A stretch of DNA of 64,000 nt from JAVSMW01 sp032027005 (GCA_032027005.1 JAVSMW010000015.1:25594-89593); one strand, 5' to 3'. Counted from the stretch's first letter, positions 16,301-25,564 are shown. Numbers and translations are program-made. Notes: generated by a model not told the origin, from the letters alone.

Positions 16301-16411
16301 AATCTACCATCTATTGATAAAATTCAGTTTATTGTTGGTGGTTTTTAAATAGTCAATAAACCCAGTATTTAAGCCGCTTTCGCAGGTTTTGCGAGGCGGC
16401 TTTTTTCGTTT
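16301..16411. repeat. Left flanking direct repeat of the island, with terminator hairpin
   Basis: The 24-bp block at 16301-16324, which contains ATCTACCATCTATTGATAAA, is identical to 33179-33202. A second block at 16361-16411 (CCCAGTATTTAAGCCGCTTT...) matches 33240-33289 with a few changes. The spacing between blocks is 60 bp here and 61 there. The second block holds a stem AAGCCGC/GCGGCTT with a T6 run, probably the ssrA terminator. Starting four bases after the tmRNA end, this is the position expected of an attachment site, but the copies have diverged. Confidence 0.75.
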
Positions 16412-16444
16412 GCTGAAGAATTTTTGGGCGGAGTGTTTTAATAA

Positions 16445-16657
16445 CACTGGTTGAATTGGTATCAATTTGATGAAGACGCACCTGTGGAGCAAATTCTTGG
16501 TATACTCGAAACCGTCACCATCACTGATCTTGTAGTCATACGGGACAATAACCTGCTTAACGATAGCGTGACGGCTACTGACAATGTAGTAGTAACAGGG
16601 GCAAACAACGGGGCATATTTAGCAGACACGGCTAAGGCAGACTTCTGCAGTGCTTAG
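16445..16657 (+). pseudogene. Truncated phage structural protein, 3' remnant
   Basis: The frame is open from CACTGGTTG (16445) and reads NWYQFDEDAPVEQILGILETVTITDLVVIRDNN, then LLNDSVTATDNVVVTGANN. The VTITD/VTATD pattern resembles repeated segments in long phage tail proteins. There is no plausible SD before TTG 16451, and a stop lies just upstream. It starts about 35 bp inside the left repeat, so the 5' part of the gene was probably lost when the island was trimmed. The assignment as a tail remnant is tentative. Confidence 0.5.
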
Positions 16658-16673
16658 GAAGGAGTGGGCGAGC

Positions 16674-17189
16674 TTGATTAATGAAAAAATTGGCATTGTT
16701 GGCCGGGTAAAGGTTAGGACATACCCGGCGCACCTTGAACAAAAAATTATACAGCTTTTTGAGCAAGGGAAAACCGCTGAGCAAATAGCTGAGATCATCC
16801 CAGCCATAGGCGAAGAAGTACACAACTTAGTAATGACCAAAGGCAGGCAGCTCATTTTTCAGCTTTTGGCGGGCAATACGACAGTAGGCTTGAAGTATTT
16901 GGCCATAGGCACAGGCACAACCGCTCCGGCCATTGGTCAAAGTCAGCTCACGTCAGAGAGCTTTAGGAAGTTAATAACGAGTTTCAGCTACGACTCTACT
17001 ACTATCTACTGTGACACTTTTATTGCTGCGTCAGAGGCAAATATAACTTGGCAAGAGGTTGGCATGTTTGGCAACTCTACCGCAGGAGCAGGGGCTAACA
17101 GTGGCGACCTTATGGCCCGTGCGCTGCTCAGCCAAGTCAAGACAAGCACGCAGACAAAAACTGTGTCATGGCAGATCACGATTAACTAA
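16674..17189 (+). CDS. Phage tail-associated protein
   Basis: Start TTG 16674 (MINEKIGIVGRVKVRT) lies behind AGGAAGGAG; the frame is open from 16650. About 171 residues. The middle, LKYLAIGTGTTAPAIGQSQLTSES, and the end, ITWQEVGMFGNS...TKTVSWQITIN, match the pattern of small tail or baseplate-fibre proteins found just upstream of tail fibre genes in clostridial phages. It is followed 15 bp later by a fibre-like gene. Confidence 0.7.
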   Translation: MINEKIGIVGRVKVRTYPAHLEQKIIQLFEQGKTAEQIAEIIPAIGEEVHNLVMTKGRQLIFQLLAGNTTVGLKYLAIGTGTTAPAIGQSQLTSESFRKLITSFSYDSTTIYCDTFIAASEANITWQEVGMFGNSTAGAGANSGDLMARALLSQVKTSTQTKTVSWQITIN

Positions 17190-17204
17190 GGAAGGGGTAG
17201 AGTA

Positions 17205-18290
17205 ATGCCTAAAGTAAACTGGCTCACAGGTGACACGATCACAGCCGCCAAGCTCAACCAAATGCAGACATATACTGATGACCGGTCCAACGCTATTGAG
17301 TACGATATTTACGAAATGTATTTGCCCCTATACTACAGTGGCCACTTCTCAGGCCCGGATATATCAGGCATGAAGGCCCTGACCTTTGACGGTTTCACAG
17401 ATAACGCAAGGGTAGACACTGGCAATAGTACGACATTCCTTGATACTGCCAACAAAAAGGTGACGCTTGGAAACTCTGCCACAGTTAGAAACCAGTACAC
17501 CTTAAACCAAAGCCAACAAAACTATGCGAATAACGAAACAAGCACGGGCGGCGGCGATCAAAGTCAATCTTTTTTAGTAAACGCAGGCAACGGCGGCAGG
17601 CTGAAAAGCGTTACTCTTTGGTGGAATGATAGCGTAGCAGGTTTTTCTAATATGACTATTTCTGTGTATAGTATTCCTGCGGGCAACCAAAGTACATCTG
17701 GCTGGCCGGGGGCGACACTGTTAGGCTCTTTAAATACTGGAGCGGTAAGTTTTACTGCAGGCACGATGGTGACGCAAACCTTTGATATTTCTTCCCTTGG
17801 TATTATTCTTGTGCCGGGCCAATACTACGGCGTAGTATGTCAGCCAAGCAGAAACTCAAGCAGCGGCACTATTACAACGTGGTTGAACAGTGGCAACCTT
17901 TATGCCAACGGCGCAGACCGTAGCATAGGCGGCAACTATGACGACTGTATGATTATTGACGCAGTAGCCTTCAACACTTCAAGCAACTTCTTGACCGCTA
18001 CCAAAGTCATGACATTCACCCCGACCAATGCTAAGTTATGGTATTCAATGAAGTCAAACACCTACGGCAGCATAACCCCGTATATTTCAGCAGACGGCGG
18101 GACGCATTGGGAAAGCCCGACACAGACAAGCACCCGAACAGACCCCAAAGACGGAACCCTGACTGAATATGAGTACACTTTGGCCTCCTTTGCTTATCCA
18201 AGCACTAACCTGAAGCTCAAATTTGCGCTTGCCACTACTGACGCAGGAGTTACCCCTGAGTTAGTCAGATATGGCTGCGCTGTAGCGTAG
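17205..18290 (+). CDS. Phage tail fibre/structural protein
   Basis: 361 residues, rich in Thr, Ser, Asn and Gly, as in phage fibres. The start MPKVNWLTGDTITAAKLNQMQTYTDD is typical of tail fibre N-termini that anchor to the virion. The centre (SFLVNAGNGGRLKSVTLWWNDS..., FDISSLGIILVPGQYYGVVCQ) looks like a beta-sandwich carbohydrate-binding module. The start is ATG 17205 behind GGAAGGGGTAGAGTA. No enzyme motif is seen. The exact receptor role is unknown. Confidence 0.7.
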   Translation: MPKVNWLTGDTITAAKLNQMQTYTDDRSNAIEYDIYEMYLPLYYSGHFSGPDISGMKALTFDGFTDNARVDTGNSTTFLDTANKKVTLGNSATVRNQYTLNQSQQNYANNETSTGGGDQSQSFLVNAGNGGRLKSVTLWWNDSVAGFSNMTISVYSIPAGNQSTSGWPGATLLGSLNTGAVSFTAGTMVTQTFDISSLGIILVPGQYYGVVCQPSRNSSSGTITTWLNSGNLYANGADRSIGGNYDDCMIIDAVAFNTSSNFLTATKVMTFTPTNAKLWYSMKSNTYGSITPYISADGGTHWESPTQTSTRTDPKDGTLTEYEYTLASFAYPSTNLKLKFALATTDAGVTPELVRYGCAVA

Positions 18291-18301
18291 GAGGTGAGCG
18301 T

Positions 18302-18526
18302 ATGAATATGATCTACGACAAAGAAAACGATCTTTGGCATATTGTAGAGTCTGAATCAGAGCTTGACCGGGTAATAGATCAGGCTGCGGATATGTCCACA
18401 CTTGCGGGGCTGATGGCCAAGTCACTGACAGGGGCAGATAAGAAGGTCGTCATTGATCTTGCTGCCAAGTATGACAAGGTCAAGGCTGACGCTCAGGGGA
18501 AAAAAGACAAGTTTTATAAAAAGTGA
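18302..18526 (+). CDS. Small phage protein of unknown function
   Basis: 74 residues, start ATG 18302 after TAGGAGGTGAGCGT. Acidic/basic helical sequence (ESESELDRVIDQAADMSTLAGLMAKS) with a lysine-rich C-terminus. It lies between the fibre and holin genes, where small tail-end proteins such as XkdX types occur, but I see no XkdX match and do not recognise the family. Confidence 0.6.
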   Translation: MNMIYDKENDLWHIVESESELDRVIDQAADMSTLAGLMAKSLTGADKKVVIDLAAKYDKVKADAQGKKDKFYKK

Positions 18527-18641
18527 TGAAGGGTGTAGTGACACCCGTAACACGATGAAAATTCAATATGCTTTCAAAATCCAGAGGGTAGCCCATTTCC
18601 AATCATAAATATTATTAAAACTAAAGCGGAGGTGCAAATCA

Positions 18642-19046
18642 TTGAGAAACTTTATTAATGGTATACAGCTATTTATTACCGCACTCGGCGGATATATCGG
18701 CTGGTTCTTAGGCGGCTATGACGGCTTTATTTATGCCTTGGTCGCCTTTGTTATCATTGACTATTTGACTGGCCTGATGGTGGCGGTACTTGAAAGGAAG
18801 CTATCAAGTGAGGTGGGCTTCCGGGGGATATTCAAAAAAGTACTCATTTTTAGCCTTGTTGGGATTGGAAATATGGTAGATGTTTATTTGCTCAAGAACG
18901 GTAGTGCCATTCGCACCGCCGTTATTTTTTTCTACCTATCCAATGAGGGAATCAGCATTTTAGAGAATGCCGGTAAAATTGGACTGCCCATACCCGGGAA
19001 ACTGAAAAATATTTTAGAGCAGCTAAAGGAGGAGGACATTAAATGA
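18642..19046 (+). CDS. Phage holin, TcdE/UtxA-like family 4
   Basis: 134 residues, start TTG 18642 behind CGGAGGTGCAAATCA. Three to four membrane segments (ITALGGYIGWFLGGYDGFIYALVAFVIIDYLTGLMVAVLERKLSSEVGFRGIFKKVLIFSLVGIGN...) with the conserved DYLTG and SEVGFRGIFKK motifs of phage_holin_4_1. It forms pores that release the endolysin. The end overlaps the amidase start (ATGA), making a lysis pair. Confidence 0.9.
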   Translation: MRNFINGIQLFITALGGYIGWFLGGYDGFIYALVAFVIIDYLTGLMVAVLERKLSSEVGFRGIFKKVLIFSLVGIGNMVDVYLLKNGSAIRTAVIFFYLSNEGISILENAGKIGLPIPGKLKNILEQLKEEDIK

Positions 19047-19630
19047 ACCTGCATAAATTAATTCTCACGAACAATGCCTGTTACAAAGCGGGAAGAACCA
19101 TTGTTCCCAAAGGGATTATGGTACACTCAACCGGAGCCAACAATCCATATCTGAAACGCTATATCGGCCCAGACGATGGCCTGCTCGGGAAAAACCTGGG
19201 TAACAATCACTGGAATCAGGATAAACCGGACGGTCGGCAGGTCTGCCCCCACGCTTTTATCGGCAAGCTGGCCAACGGAACTGTTGCTACCTACCAGACC
19301 CTGCCTTGGAACCATCGCGGCTGGCATGCGGGCGGCAATGCGAATGACACCAACATTGGCTTCGAAATCTGCGAGGATAATTTGGCGAGTGCTGACTATT
19401 TCAAAAAAGTATATGACGAAGCCGTGGGGCTTTGCGTGTATCTCTGCAAACTCTATGGACTAACCGAGAAAAGCATTATTTGCCATTCAGAGGGATACAA
19501 GCTGGGCATCGCCAGCAATCATAGTGATGTGATGCACTGGTTTCCGAAACACGGTAAGAGCATGGACACCTTCCGAACTGATATAAAGAAGGTGCTGACA
19601 GGAGGTACCATTCAACCAGGGCAGAAATGA
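19043..19630 (+). CDS. N-acetylmuramoyl-L-alanine amidase (endolysin)
   Basis: 195 residues, Amidase_2/PGRP fold. It cleaves the bond between MurNAc and the stem peptide. Zinc-site and catalytic motifs: GIMVHSTGANN at ~30, HAFIGKLANGTVATYQTLPWNHRGWHAGG at ~70, NIGFEICEDN at ~110, and IICHSEGYKLGIASNHSDVMHWF near the end. There is no C-terminal wall-binding domain, so it is catalytic domain only. The start overlaps the holin stop by four bases. Confidence 0.93.
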   Translation: MNLHKLILTNNACYKAGRTIVPKGIMVHSTGANNPYLKRYIGPDDGLLGKNLGNNHWNQDKPDGRQVCPHAFIGKLANGTVATYQTLPWNHRGWHAGGNANDTNIGFEICEDNLASADYFKKVYDEAVGLCVYLCKLYGLTEKSIICHSEGYKLGIASNHSDVMHWFPKHGKSMDTFRTDIKKVLTGGTIQPGQK

Positions 19631-19653
19631 AAATTAAAGTAAGACGAAAAAAC

Positions 19654-19699
19654 CCGCCTGCGGAGCATATCACAAAATGCTCCGTGGGCGATTTTTTTT
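19654..19699 (+). terminator. Terminator after the lysis genes
   Basis: CGCCTGCGGAGCAT (from ~19655) pairs with ATGCTCCGTGGGCG (to ~19690), followed by ATTTTTTTTA. Confidence 0.85.
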
Positions 19700-19750
19700 A
19701 TGGGGTTCGATTCTCATCGATTTTTTGCATATCGGTGGGAGGTAATGATT

Positions 19751-20158
19751 ATGGTGCGAACACCGAAAGAAGAAATCATCCGAATGCGGGGCGAAGGTCA
19801 CAGTTATTCCATGATAGCTGCTACGCTTGGCATCTCAGAAAATACCGTTAAATCATTCTGCCGCAGGAACCGTCTGGGCGGTGTTGCGGGCACCCATGCT
19901 GATAAACGAGAAGGACGTTTCTGCCGCCAGTGCGGCAAGGTGCTTACGGCTTCACCACAGTCTAAAACTAAACGCTTCTGTTCAGATAAATGCCGGATGG
20001 CATGGTGGAAAGCCCACCCCGAAGCTGTCGCGCGTAAAGCAGTGTATAAATTGGTCTGTGAACACTGCGGAGAAGCTTTTGAAAGCTACGGAAATAAAAA
20101 ACGAAAATACTGTTCCCGCGCATGCTACGGCAAGTCAAAGAAGGTGCGCCATGAATAA
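19751..20158 (+). CDS. HTH and zinc-ribbon protein of the serine-recombinase cassette
   Basis: Start chosen at ATG 19751 (MVRTPKEEIIRMRGEG), eight bases after GGGAGGT; 135 residues. The N-terminal helix-turn-helix reads GHSYSMIAATLGISENTVKSFCRRN. Two zinc-binding clusters follow: CRQCGKVL with FCSDKCRMAWW, and CEHCGEAF with YCSRACYG. Proteins of this type are found directly upstream of SHOCT and serine-recombinase genes in clostridial elements, as here. A DNA-binding regulator of the recombinases is a reasonable inference. Confidence 0.75.
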   Translation: MVRTPKEEIIRMRGEGHSYSMIAATLGISENTVKSFCRRNRLGGVAGTHADKREGRFCRQCGKVLTASPQSKTKRFCSDKCRMAWWKAHPEAVARKAVYKLVCEHCGEAFESYGNKKRKYCSRACYGKSKKVRHE

Positions 20159-20306
20159 GGAATTGGCAATCATTCACTATAAAGCCACGATGGCAGTCCT
20201 CAAAAGATGGCTTGCAGAGGGCATTATCTGCGAGTATGAACTGATGAAAATTGATACGATAATCGCCAATAAATACGGCCTCTCTTCGTGCAGTATATAT
20301 CGCTGA
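20151..20306 (+). CDS. Short SHOCT-domain protein
   Basis: 51 residues from ATG 20151, overlapping the previous gene by eight bases. The sequence (MNKELAIIHYKATMAVLKRWL, then EGIICEYELMKIDTIIANKYG) fits the SHOCT short helical domain, which ends with the aligned helix after a G-hydrophobic-E pattern. It regularly sits between an HTH/zinc protein and tandem serine recombinases. Its function is unknown. Confidence 0.75.
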   Translation: MNKELAIIHYKATMAVLKRWLAEGIICEYELMKIDTIIANKYGLSSCSIYR

Positions 20307-20363
20307 AATGCTTGATGTTATGGGCGTTTAGAGCGAATATGTCATATAGAAAGGAGGTCACTT

Positions 20364-21674
20364 ATGGCAAGAATTATAACGAAACTAACGCCGTCGGTTC
20401 CATCACTTCCCGCCAAGTTGAAGGTTGCTGCTTATGCAAGAGTATCAGGCGGAAAAGATTCCATGCTCCAATCCCTTGCGGCCCAGGTCAGCTATTACAG
20501 CAGTTTGATTCAGCAGCGACCGGATTGGGAGTACGCCGGAGTGTATGCAGATGAAGCCCTTACAGGAACGAAAGAAAATCGTCCGGAGTTCCAGCGTATG
20601 CTTTCTGACAGCAAGAATGGTAAGATTGACCGAATCATCACAAAATCAATTTCACGCTTTGCTCGCAATACAGTTACTCTTCTTGAAACTGTACGAGAAT
20701 TAAAATTGCTCGGCGTAGATGTTTATTTTGAGGAGCAGAATATCCACTCCATCAGCAGCGATGGCGAACTTATGCTGACCATTCTGGCATCATATGCGCA
20801 GGAAGAAAGCCTATCGGCCAGCGAAAACTGCAAATGGCGTATCCGTAAGCGTTTTGAGAATGGCGAATTGGCTGGGCTGAATTTTATGTTCGGGTACCGC
20901 ATCAGAAAAGGTGTGATAGAAATCGATCCTGAGCAGGCTGAGATTGTCCGAATGATTTTTGAGGACTATATCAGCGGTATGGGTGGCTCTCTAATTGCAC
21001 GAAAGTTAAGAGGGATGAAGGTTCCGACTATTTTTGGAGGGAAATGGGACGGTGAGCGTGTTGCCGTAATCATTAAAAATGAGAAGTACGCCGGTAATGC
21101 ACTCTTGCAAAAAAAGTTTGTGGAAGACCATCTAAGCAAAAAAGAGGTCAGGAACAAGGGCCAGCTTCCGCAGTATTATGCAGAGGGGACACATCCCGCC
21201 ATTATAGATACAGCTACCTTTGAAAAAGCGAAGGAGATCATGGAAAAGCGGCGCTTGCGCTTCAAGACGAAGGATACCAGCAAAAACCGGTATCCTTTTA
21301 GCAGCATCCTCCGGTGTGTAAACTGTGGCAAGAGTTATAAGCGGAAAGTCAGAGATGAAAAATCGGTCTGGCAGTGCTCAACGTATTTGGAAAAAGGCAA
21401 GGCCAGTTGTCACGCCAAACAAATTCCGGAACCCACGCTTTATACTAAAAGCGCGGAAGTTCTCGGTATTTATGAATTTGACACTGGGATCTTCAAGGAG
21501 GAGATTACTCAAATCCTGGTGCCTGAGTTCAACCGGCTGGTTTTCGTGTTCAGTGATGGACGAACTGTTGAAAAGGTCTGGCAGGACAAATCGCGCCGTG
21601 AAAGCTGGACGGAAGAGATGCGCCAGGAGGCTCGCATGAGAGTGAAAGGGGGCTGTCAGGATGGCAAATGTTAG
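20364..21674 (+). CDS. Large serine recombinase A
   Basis: 436 residues. The N-terminal resolvase domain shows YARVSGGKDSMLQSLAAQV with the nucleophilic Ser in ARVS, and TKSISRFARNT with the catalytic arginine. A recombinase domain (EIVRMIFEDYISGMGG, ~190-270) and a zinc beta ribbon (CVNCGKSYKRK...WQCSTYLEKGKASCH, ~315-345) follow. The coiled-coil part is short compared with recombinase B. SD AAAGGAGGTCACTT precedes the ATG. It overlaps recombinase B by 14 bp; tandem pairs of this kind probably act together in integration/excision. Confidence 0.92.
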   Translation: MARIITKLTPSVPSLPAKLKVAAYARVSGGKDSMLQSLAAQVSYYSSLIQQRPDWEYAGVYADEALTGTKENRPEFQRMLSDSKNGKIDRIITKSISRFARNTVTLLETVRELKLLGVDVYFEEQNIHSISSDGELMLTILASYAQEESLSASENCKWRIRKRFENGELAGLNFMFGYRIRKGVIEIDPEQAEIVRMIFEDYISGMGGSLIARKLRGMKVPTIFGGKWDGERVAVIIKNEKYAGNALLQKKFVEDHLSKKEVRNKGQLPQYYAEGTHPAIIDTATFEKAKEIMEKRRLRFKTKDTSKNRYPFSSILRCVNCGKSYKRKVRDEKSVWQCSTYLEKGKASCHAKQIPEPTLYTKSAEVLGIYEFDTGIFKEEITQILVPEFNRLVFVFSDGRTVEKVWQDKSRRESWTEEMRQEARMRVKGGCQDGKC

Positions 21675-23235
21675 AATGATTCCTGCGACAATCCGCCAGC
21701 ATTCCGCCCATAGTTCACCGCTGGCGGCTAAGCGAAGAACGGCAGCTTATGCTCGGGTTTCGACAGACAGCGAAGAACAGCTTACCAGCTACGAGGCGCA
21801 GGTGGATTACTACACTAAATACATCAAGGAGCATAAGGATTGGGAATTTGTCCGGGTATATACCGACGAAGGAATCAGCGCCACAAATACAAAAAGGCGC
21901 GATGGTTTCAAGCAAATGGTTGCCGATGCTCTTGCCGGAAAGATAGATTTAATTATTACAAAGTCGGTAAGTCGCTTTGCAAGAAACACCGTTGACTCAC
22001 TGGTTACAGTTCGTCAGCTAAAAGAAAAGGGTGTAGAGGTCTATTTTGAAAAGGAAAACATCTACACGTTGGACAGCAAGGGTGAACTGCTCATTACGAT
22101 TATGTCAAGTCTTGCGCAGGAAGAAAGCCGGTCCATCTCCGAGAACGTCACATGGGGACAGCGCAAGCGCATGGCAGATGGCAAGGTCAGCCTTCCCTAC
22201 GCTCAATTCTTAGGATACGAAAAGGGCGAGGATGGGCTTCCCAAAATTGTAGAGTCCGAAGCCCAAATCGTGCGAATGATATTCCGGCTTTTCATGGAAG
22301 GGAAAACACCGTCGGCAATCGCGAGACACCTCGTCAGTCAGGGCATCCCTTCTCCAGCGGGGAAAAAGACGTGGCAGGTTGCCACGGTGAGAAGCATTCT
22401 AACCAACGAAAAATATAAGGGCCACGCTCTTTTGCAGAAACGCTTCACGGTTGATTTTCTCACCAAGACTACCAAAATTAATGAGGGTGAAGTTCCACAA
22501 TACTATGTTCAAAACAGCCACCCAGCTATTATCGAACCTGCAGAGTTCGATGCGGTACAGGCTGAAATGGAGAGACGCAAAAAAATGGGCAGGCCATGCA
22601 ATTGCAGCAGCCCATTTTCAGCGAAAATTATCTGCGGTGAATGTGGAGGATTTTACGGTTCTAAGGTCTGGGGGTCAAATACCAAATACTGCCGTGTCAT
22701 CTGGCGATGCAATGAAAAGTACAAAAAAGATGAGCCTTGCCAGACACCCCATGTTACGGAAGACGATGTCAAACAGCGATTCTTAGTGGCTTTAAATACA
22801 TTGATGGATGGACGTGATGAACTTCTGGCCAATTGCCATCTTGCCCAAGAGGTCTTATGCGACTGCTCGGATATTGAAGCGGAGATTGCCGGGCTACATC
22901 GCGAAATCGAGGTTGTTTCTGAACTCACGAGAAAAGCAATTTCTGAAAATGCCTGTGTAGCAGTTAGCCAGGACGATTTTCATGAACGGCACAGTGGATA
23001 TGTGGAGCGGCATAGAAAGGCCACTGAAAGGGTTAGCGAATTGGAAGAATTGCGGCGGGAACGGCAGAATAAGTCACTGATTCTTGATACATTTATTCGG
23101 CACATCGAATCCCGCCCGCTTGTCATAGATGAGTTTGACGAAAAGCTGTGGACAGTGGCCGTGGGCAAGGTCATGGTGATGCCGGAAGGGAAGCTGATTT
23201 TTAGTTTTAAGGATGGAACAGATATCGAAGGGTAG
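21661..23235 (+). CDS. Large serine recombinase B
   Basis: 524 residues. Resolvase domain with YARVSTDSEEQLTSYEAQVDYY and TKSVSRFARNTVDSL; recombinase domain ~180-280 (IVRMIFRLFMEGKTPSAIARHL); zinc ribbon CGECGGFYGSK...WRCNEKYKKDEPC (~320-355); then a long helical C-terminus (~390-480) that forms the coiled-coil involved in directionality in serine integrases. The ATG is 14 bp inside recombinase A. It is the likely integrase of the island. Confidence 0.93.
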   Translation: MANVRMIPATIRQHSAHSSPLAAKRRTAAYARVSTDSEEQLTSYEAQVDYYTKYIKEHKDWEFVRVYTDEGISATNTKRRDGFKQMVADALAGKIDLIITKSVSRFARNTVDSLVTVRQLKEKGVEVYFEKENIYTLDSKGELLITIMSSLAQEESRSISENVTWGQRKRMADGKVSLPYAQFLGYEKGEDGLPKIVESEAQIVRMIFRLFMEGKTPSAIARHLVSQGIPSPAGKKTWQVATVRSILTNEKYKGHALLQKRFTVDFLTKTTKINEGEVPQYYVQNSHPAIIEPAEFDAVQAEMERRKKMGRPCNCSSPFSAKIICGECGGFYGSKVWGSNTKYCRVIWRCNEKYKKDEPCQTPHVTEDDVKQRFLVALNTLMDGRDELLANCHLAQEVLCDCSDIEAEIAGLHREIEVVSELTRKAISENACVAVSQDDFHERHSGYVERHRKATERVSELEELRRERQNKSLILDTFIRHIESRPLVIDEFDEKLWTVAVGKVMVMPEGKLIFSFKDGTDIEG

Positions 23236-23300
23236 CGGCAGAGAATAATTAGTAAAAATGATGCCCGAAAGTTGAACATTAAATATGACAGGAAATTGTC

Positions 23301-23350
23301 AAAACCTCCATTATAAGGTAAGATAACCCTAGATGATGGAGGTTTTTTAT
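23301..23350 (+). terminator. Terminator after the recombinases
   Basis: AAAACCTCCAT (23301-23311) pairs with ATGGAGGTTTT (23336-23346), followed by TTAT. The loop is 24 nt. Confidence 0.7.
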
Positions 23351-23452
23351 CGTGATAATAAAAAAACAAATGACAAGTCAAATAGCCCATTAATGAATAA
23401 ATACGGAAACCAAGTGTATGTCACCAGTTCTAAAATGAAGGAGGTGAAACGT

Positions 23453-23779
23453 GTGGCTAAATATTCTGATGACGACATCCGGGGGATGAAAAAGATTACT
23501 TTACAGATTGCCGGACAATATCTCGGCATCGCTCCTTTGGCCGTAGCTCTTGGTATGCGAAACAATCTGCTGCCAATAGGTTTTGCCGTTCATAATGAAG
23601 ATCAATACAGAGATAGCTGGACTTATACCATCGTACCCGAGCGATTGATTGCTTATAATCATGGGAAGATAAACGAAGTGCAAGTCGAAAATATCGAAAA
23701 GAATCTTAATACCATTATCAAACAGTTCGAAGAGATGAAACGTGACTTGGTTTTTCTATTAAGCGAAAACGAGGAATAG
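23453..23779 (+). CDS. Small HTH (excisionase-like) protein
   Basis: Start GTG 23453 (MAKYSDDDIRGMKK) lies four bases after AAGGAGGTG, a strong SD; the frame is open back to 23333 but overlaps the terminator. 108 residues. ITLQIAGQYLGIAPLAVALGMRNNLLPIGFA is a MerR/excisionase-type helix-turn-helix, followed by DSWTYTIVPERLIAYNHGK, then a helical tail. Such proteins often set recombinase direction or phage gene expression. The family is not certain. Confidence 0.65.
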   Translation: MAKYSDDDIRGMKKITLQIAGQYLGIAPLAVALGMRNNLLPIGFAVHNEDQYRDSWTYTIVPERLIAYNHGKINEVQVENIEKNLNTIIKQFEEMKRDLVFLLSENEE

Positions 23780-23925
23780 GAGGGATAAAATATTTTGATG
23801 CAATTATCGCCAAGCCAAAGGCCGATATGTTGCTTCAGAATAATAAAGATAGCATCAAAGAACCGCAAATAGTAAGTGACAATGAACTAGCTGAGATGAA
23901 TGAGGATGGAAAGGAGGAAAACGCA

Positions 23926-25527
23926 ATGCCCGACAATTCGGAAGTTAAAATCACTCGCGAACAATTGTACAATGAAATCTGGGAAATCTCTGTTACCGGT
24001 GTGGCAAAAAAATATAATTCGTCATATGGGCTATTGCTGAAACTTTGTAAAGAAGCAGAAATTCCTATCCCCCCATCCGGTTACTGGACGAAAATCTCAT
24101 TCGGTAAGTCAGCGGAAAAAATATCACTTCCTGAGTCGGCTACCGAATTTGTTGTGCTTCCTAATATAGAGACCCTAAAACATTCAAAGAAGAAATCTGT
24201 TAAGAAGGGACAACCAAAAGAAAGAGCTGATGAACCATCTGAATCTTCAAAACCTGAGCAAGATGTACATAAAGAGGAGCACGAGACAGCGAGCGTAGAA
24301 ACGTATACCCATTACGGACAAACTTATAACGTTTATAAACGAGAGACCTTATATAAAGAAGTTTGGGAAAAGCCGGTCACCGAGGTAGCGAAAAAATATG
24401 GTGTTTCTGATGTTGCCATACATAAGGTTTGCAAGTCGCTTGATGTTCCAACTCCGCCAAATGGATATTGGGCTAAAGTATATGCTGGAAAGCCAGTCAC
24501 CAAAACGCCGCTGCCTAAAACGGATAAACCCGCGGTAAAACACGGGATACGCCCTGGCAGAGAGAATGTGTCGAGAATCGAGGGCGAACCACTTAAGTTT
24601 CTTAACGATGAAGAACAAACGATAATACTTGCTATAGCAAATCAAATACAGTTGCGCGATGAAGGCGCACGAATGCATCCGAAGATTATTGCACATAGGC
24701 GCAAAATTTCGGAATGGTACAAAAATAGAAAGAGAGATTCCGGAGCATACCGAAGCAATCGTTATAATAACAATTCCCCCTTCTTAGCAGAGGCCGTATC
24801 AGAAGAGACTCTTCCACGTATTTTTCATATAATTGACTCCTTGATACATGCGATGGAACCCCTTGGTTGTTCACTTACAGACGATATCAAGTTTATTGTT
24901 ATGGGTGAAACCGTGTCCCTCCAAATCACTGAGGCGAAAGACCAGGTAGATCATATCATTACAAAGGAAGAAAACATGCTGCTGTTGAAGTATGAAGATG
25001 AGAAAAAGCGCTATTCGTGGGCTTCAAAGCCGAATATACGTAAATATGATCATATTTATAACGGAAGGATAGGCATTACTGTTCAGAATTTGAAGAACTT
25101 TAGGGACTGCAAATCCTATGTTGTTGAAGACAGGCTTGGCGATATTCTTATTCAAATGTATGAAGCGTCCAACGCCTTACGCCTAGAACGTGAAGCTAAA
25201 GAAGAAGCGGAACGTAAACGCAAGGAAGAGGAAAGGCTGCGTGAGGAACACCGCCAGCGCTATAACTTAGAGGTAGACCGCACCCTTGCTCTAACAAATC
25301 TGGCTGAAGACTATGATACCGCCAGTAAGATACGGCGGTATGTTTCGGCAGTTGAAGCCTCAGGAAATATGGATGAAAAAACCTTAGCTTGGATTGAGTG
25401 GGCAAAGGCCAAGGCCGATTGGTACGACCCAACGGTAGCTGGAGAAGACGAGTTCTTCGGAAAACGCAAGCATGAAGAGGACGCGGCTCAAAAGAAACTG
25501 GAGCATGCCGGAGGCAGATGGTGGTAA
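23926..25527 (+). CDS. Tandem HTH-PPxGYW protein of unknown function
   Basis: About 533 residues from ATG 23926, chosen because AAAGGAGGAAAACGCA is a strong SD; the frame is open upstream through ATG 23827 to about 23785. Two copies of one module are clear: EQLYNEIWEISVTGVAKKYN...IPIPPSGYWTKISFGK (~10-61) and ETLYKEVWEKPVTEVAKKYG...VPTPPNGYWAKVYAGK (~143-192), separated by a charged linker. Each is a helix-turn-helix followed by PPxGYW. The rest is alpha/beta (~230-430) with a charged coiled coil (EREAKEEAERKRKEEERLREEH). I do not know a function; DNA binding is likely. Confidence 0.75.
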   Translation: MPDNSEVKITREQLYNEIWEISVTGVAKKYNSSYGLLLKLCKEAEIPIPPSGYWTKISFGKSAEKISLPESATEFVVLPNIETLKHSKKKSVKKGQPKERADEPSESSKPEQDVHKEEHETASVETYTHYGQTYNVYKRETLYKEVWEKPVTEVAKKYGVSDVAIHKVCKSLDVPTPPNGYWAKVYAGKPVTKTPLPKTDKPAVKHGIRPGRENVSRIEGEPLKFLNDEEQTIILAIANQIQLRDEGARMHPKIIAHRRKISEWYKNRKRDSGAYRSNRYNNNSPFLAEAVSEETLPRIFHIIDSLIHAMEPLGCSLTDDIKFIVMGETVSLQITEAKDQVDHIITKEENMLLLKYEDEKKRYSWASKPNIRKYDHIYNGRIGITVQNLKNFRDCKSYVVEDRLGDILIQMYEASNALRLEREAKEEAERKRKEEERLREEHRQRYNLEVDRTLALTNLAEDYDTASKIRRYVSAVEASGNMDEKTLAWIEWAKAKADWYDPTVAGEDEFFGKRKHEEDAAQKKLEHAGGRWW

Positions 25528-25564
25528 ATCTTCAGCAATATTTAAATTTTAAGAGGTGATTGAA

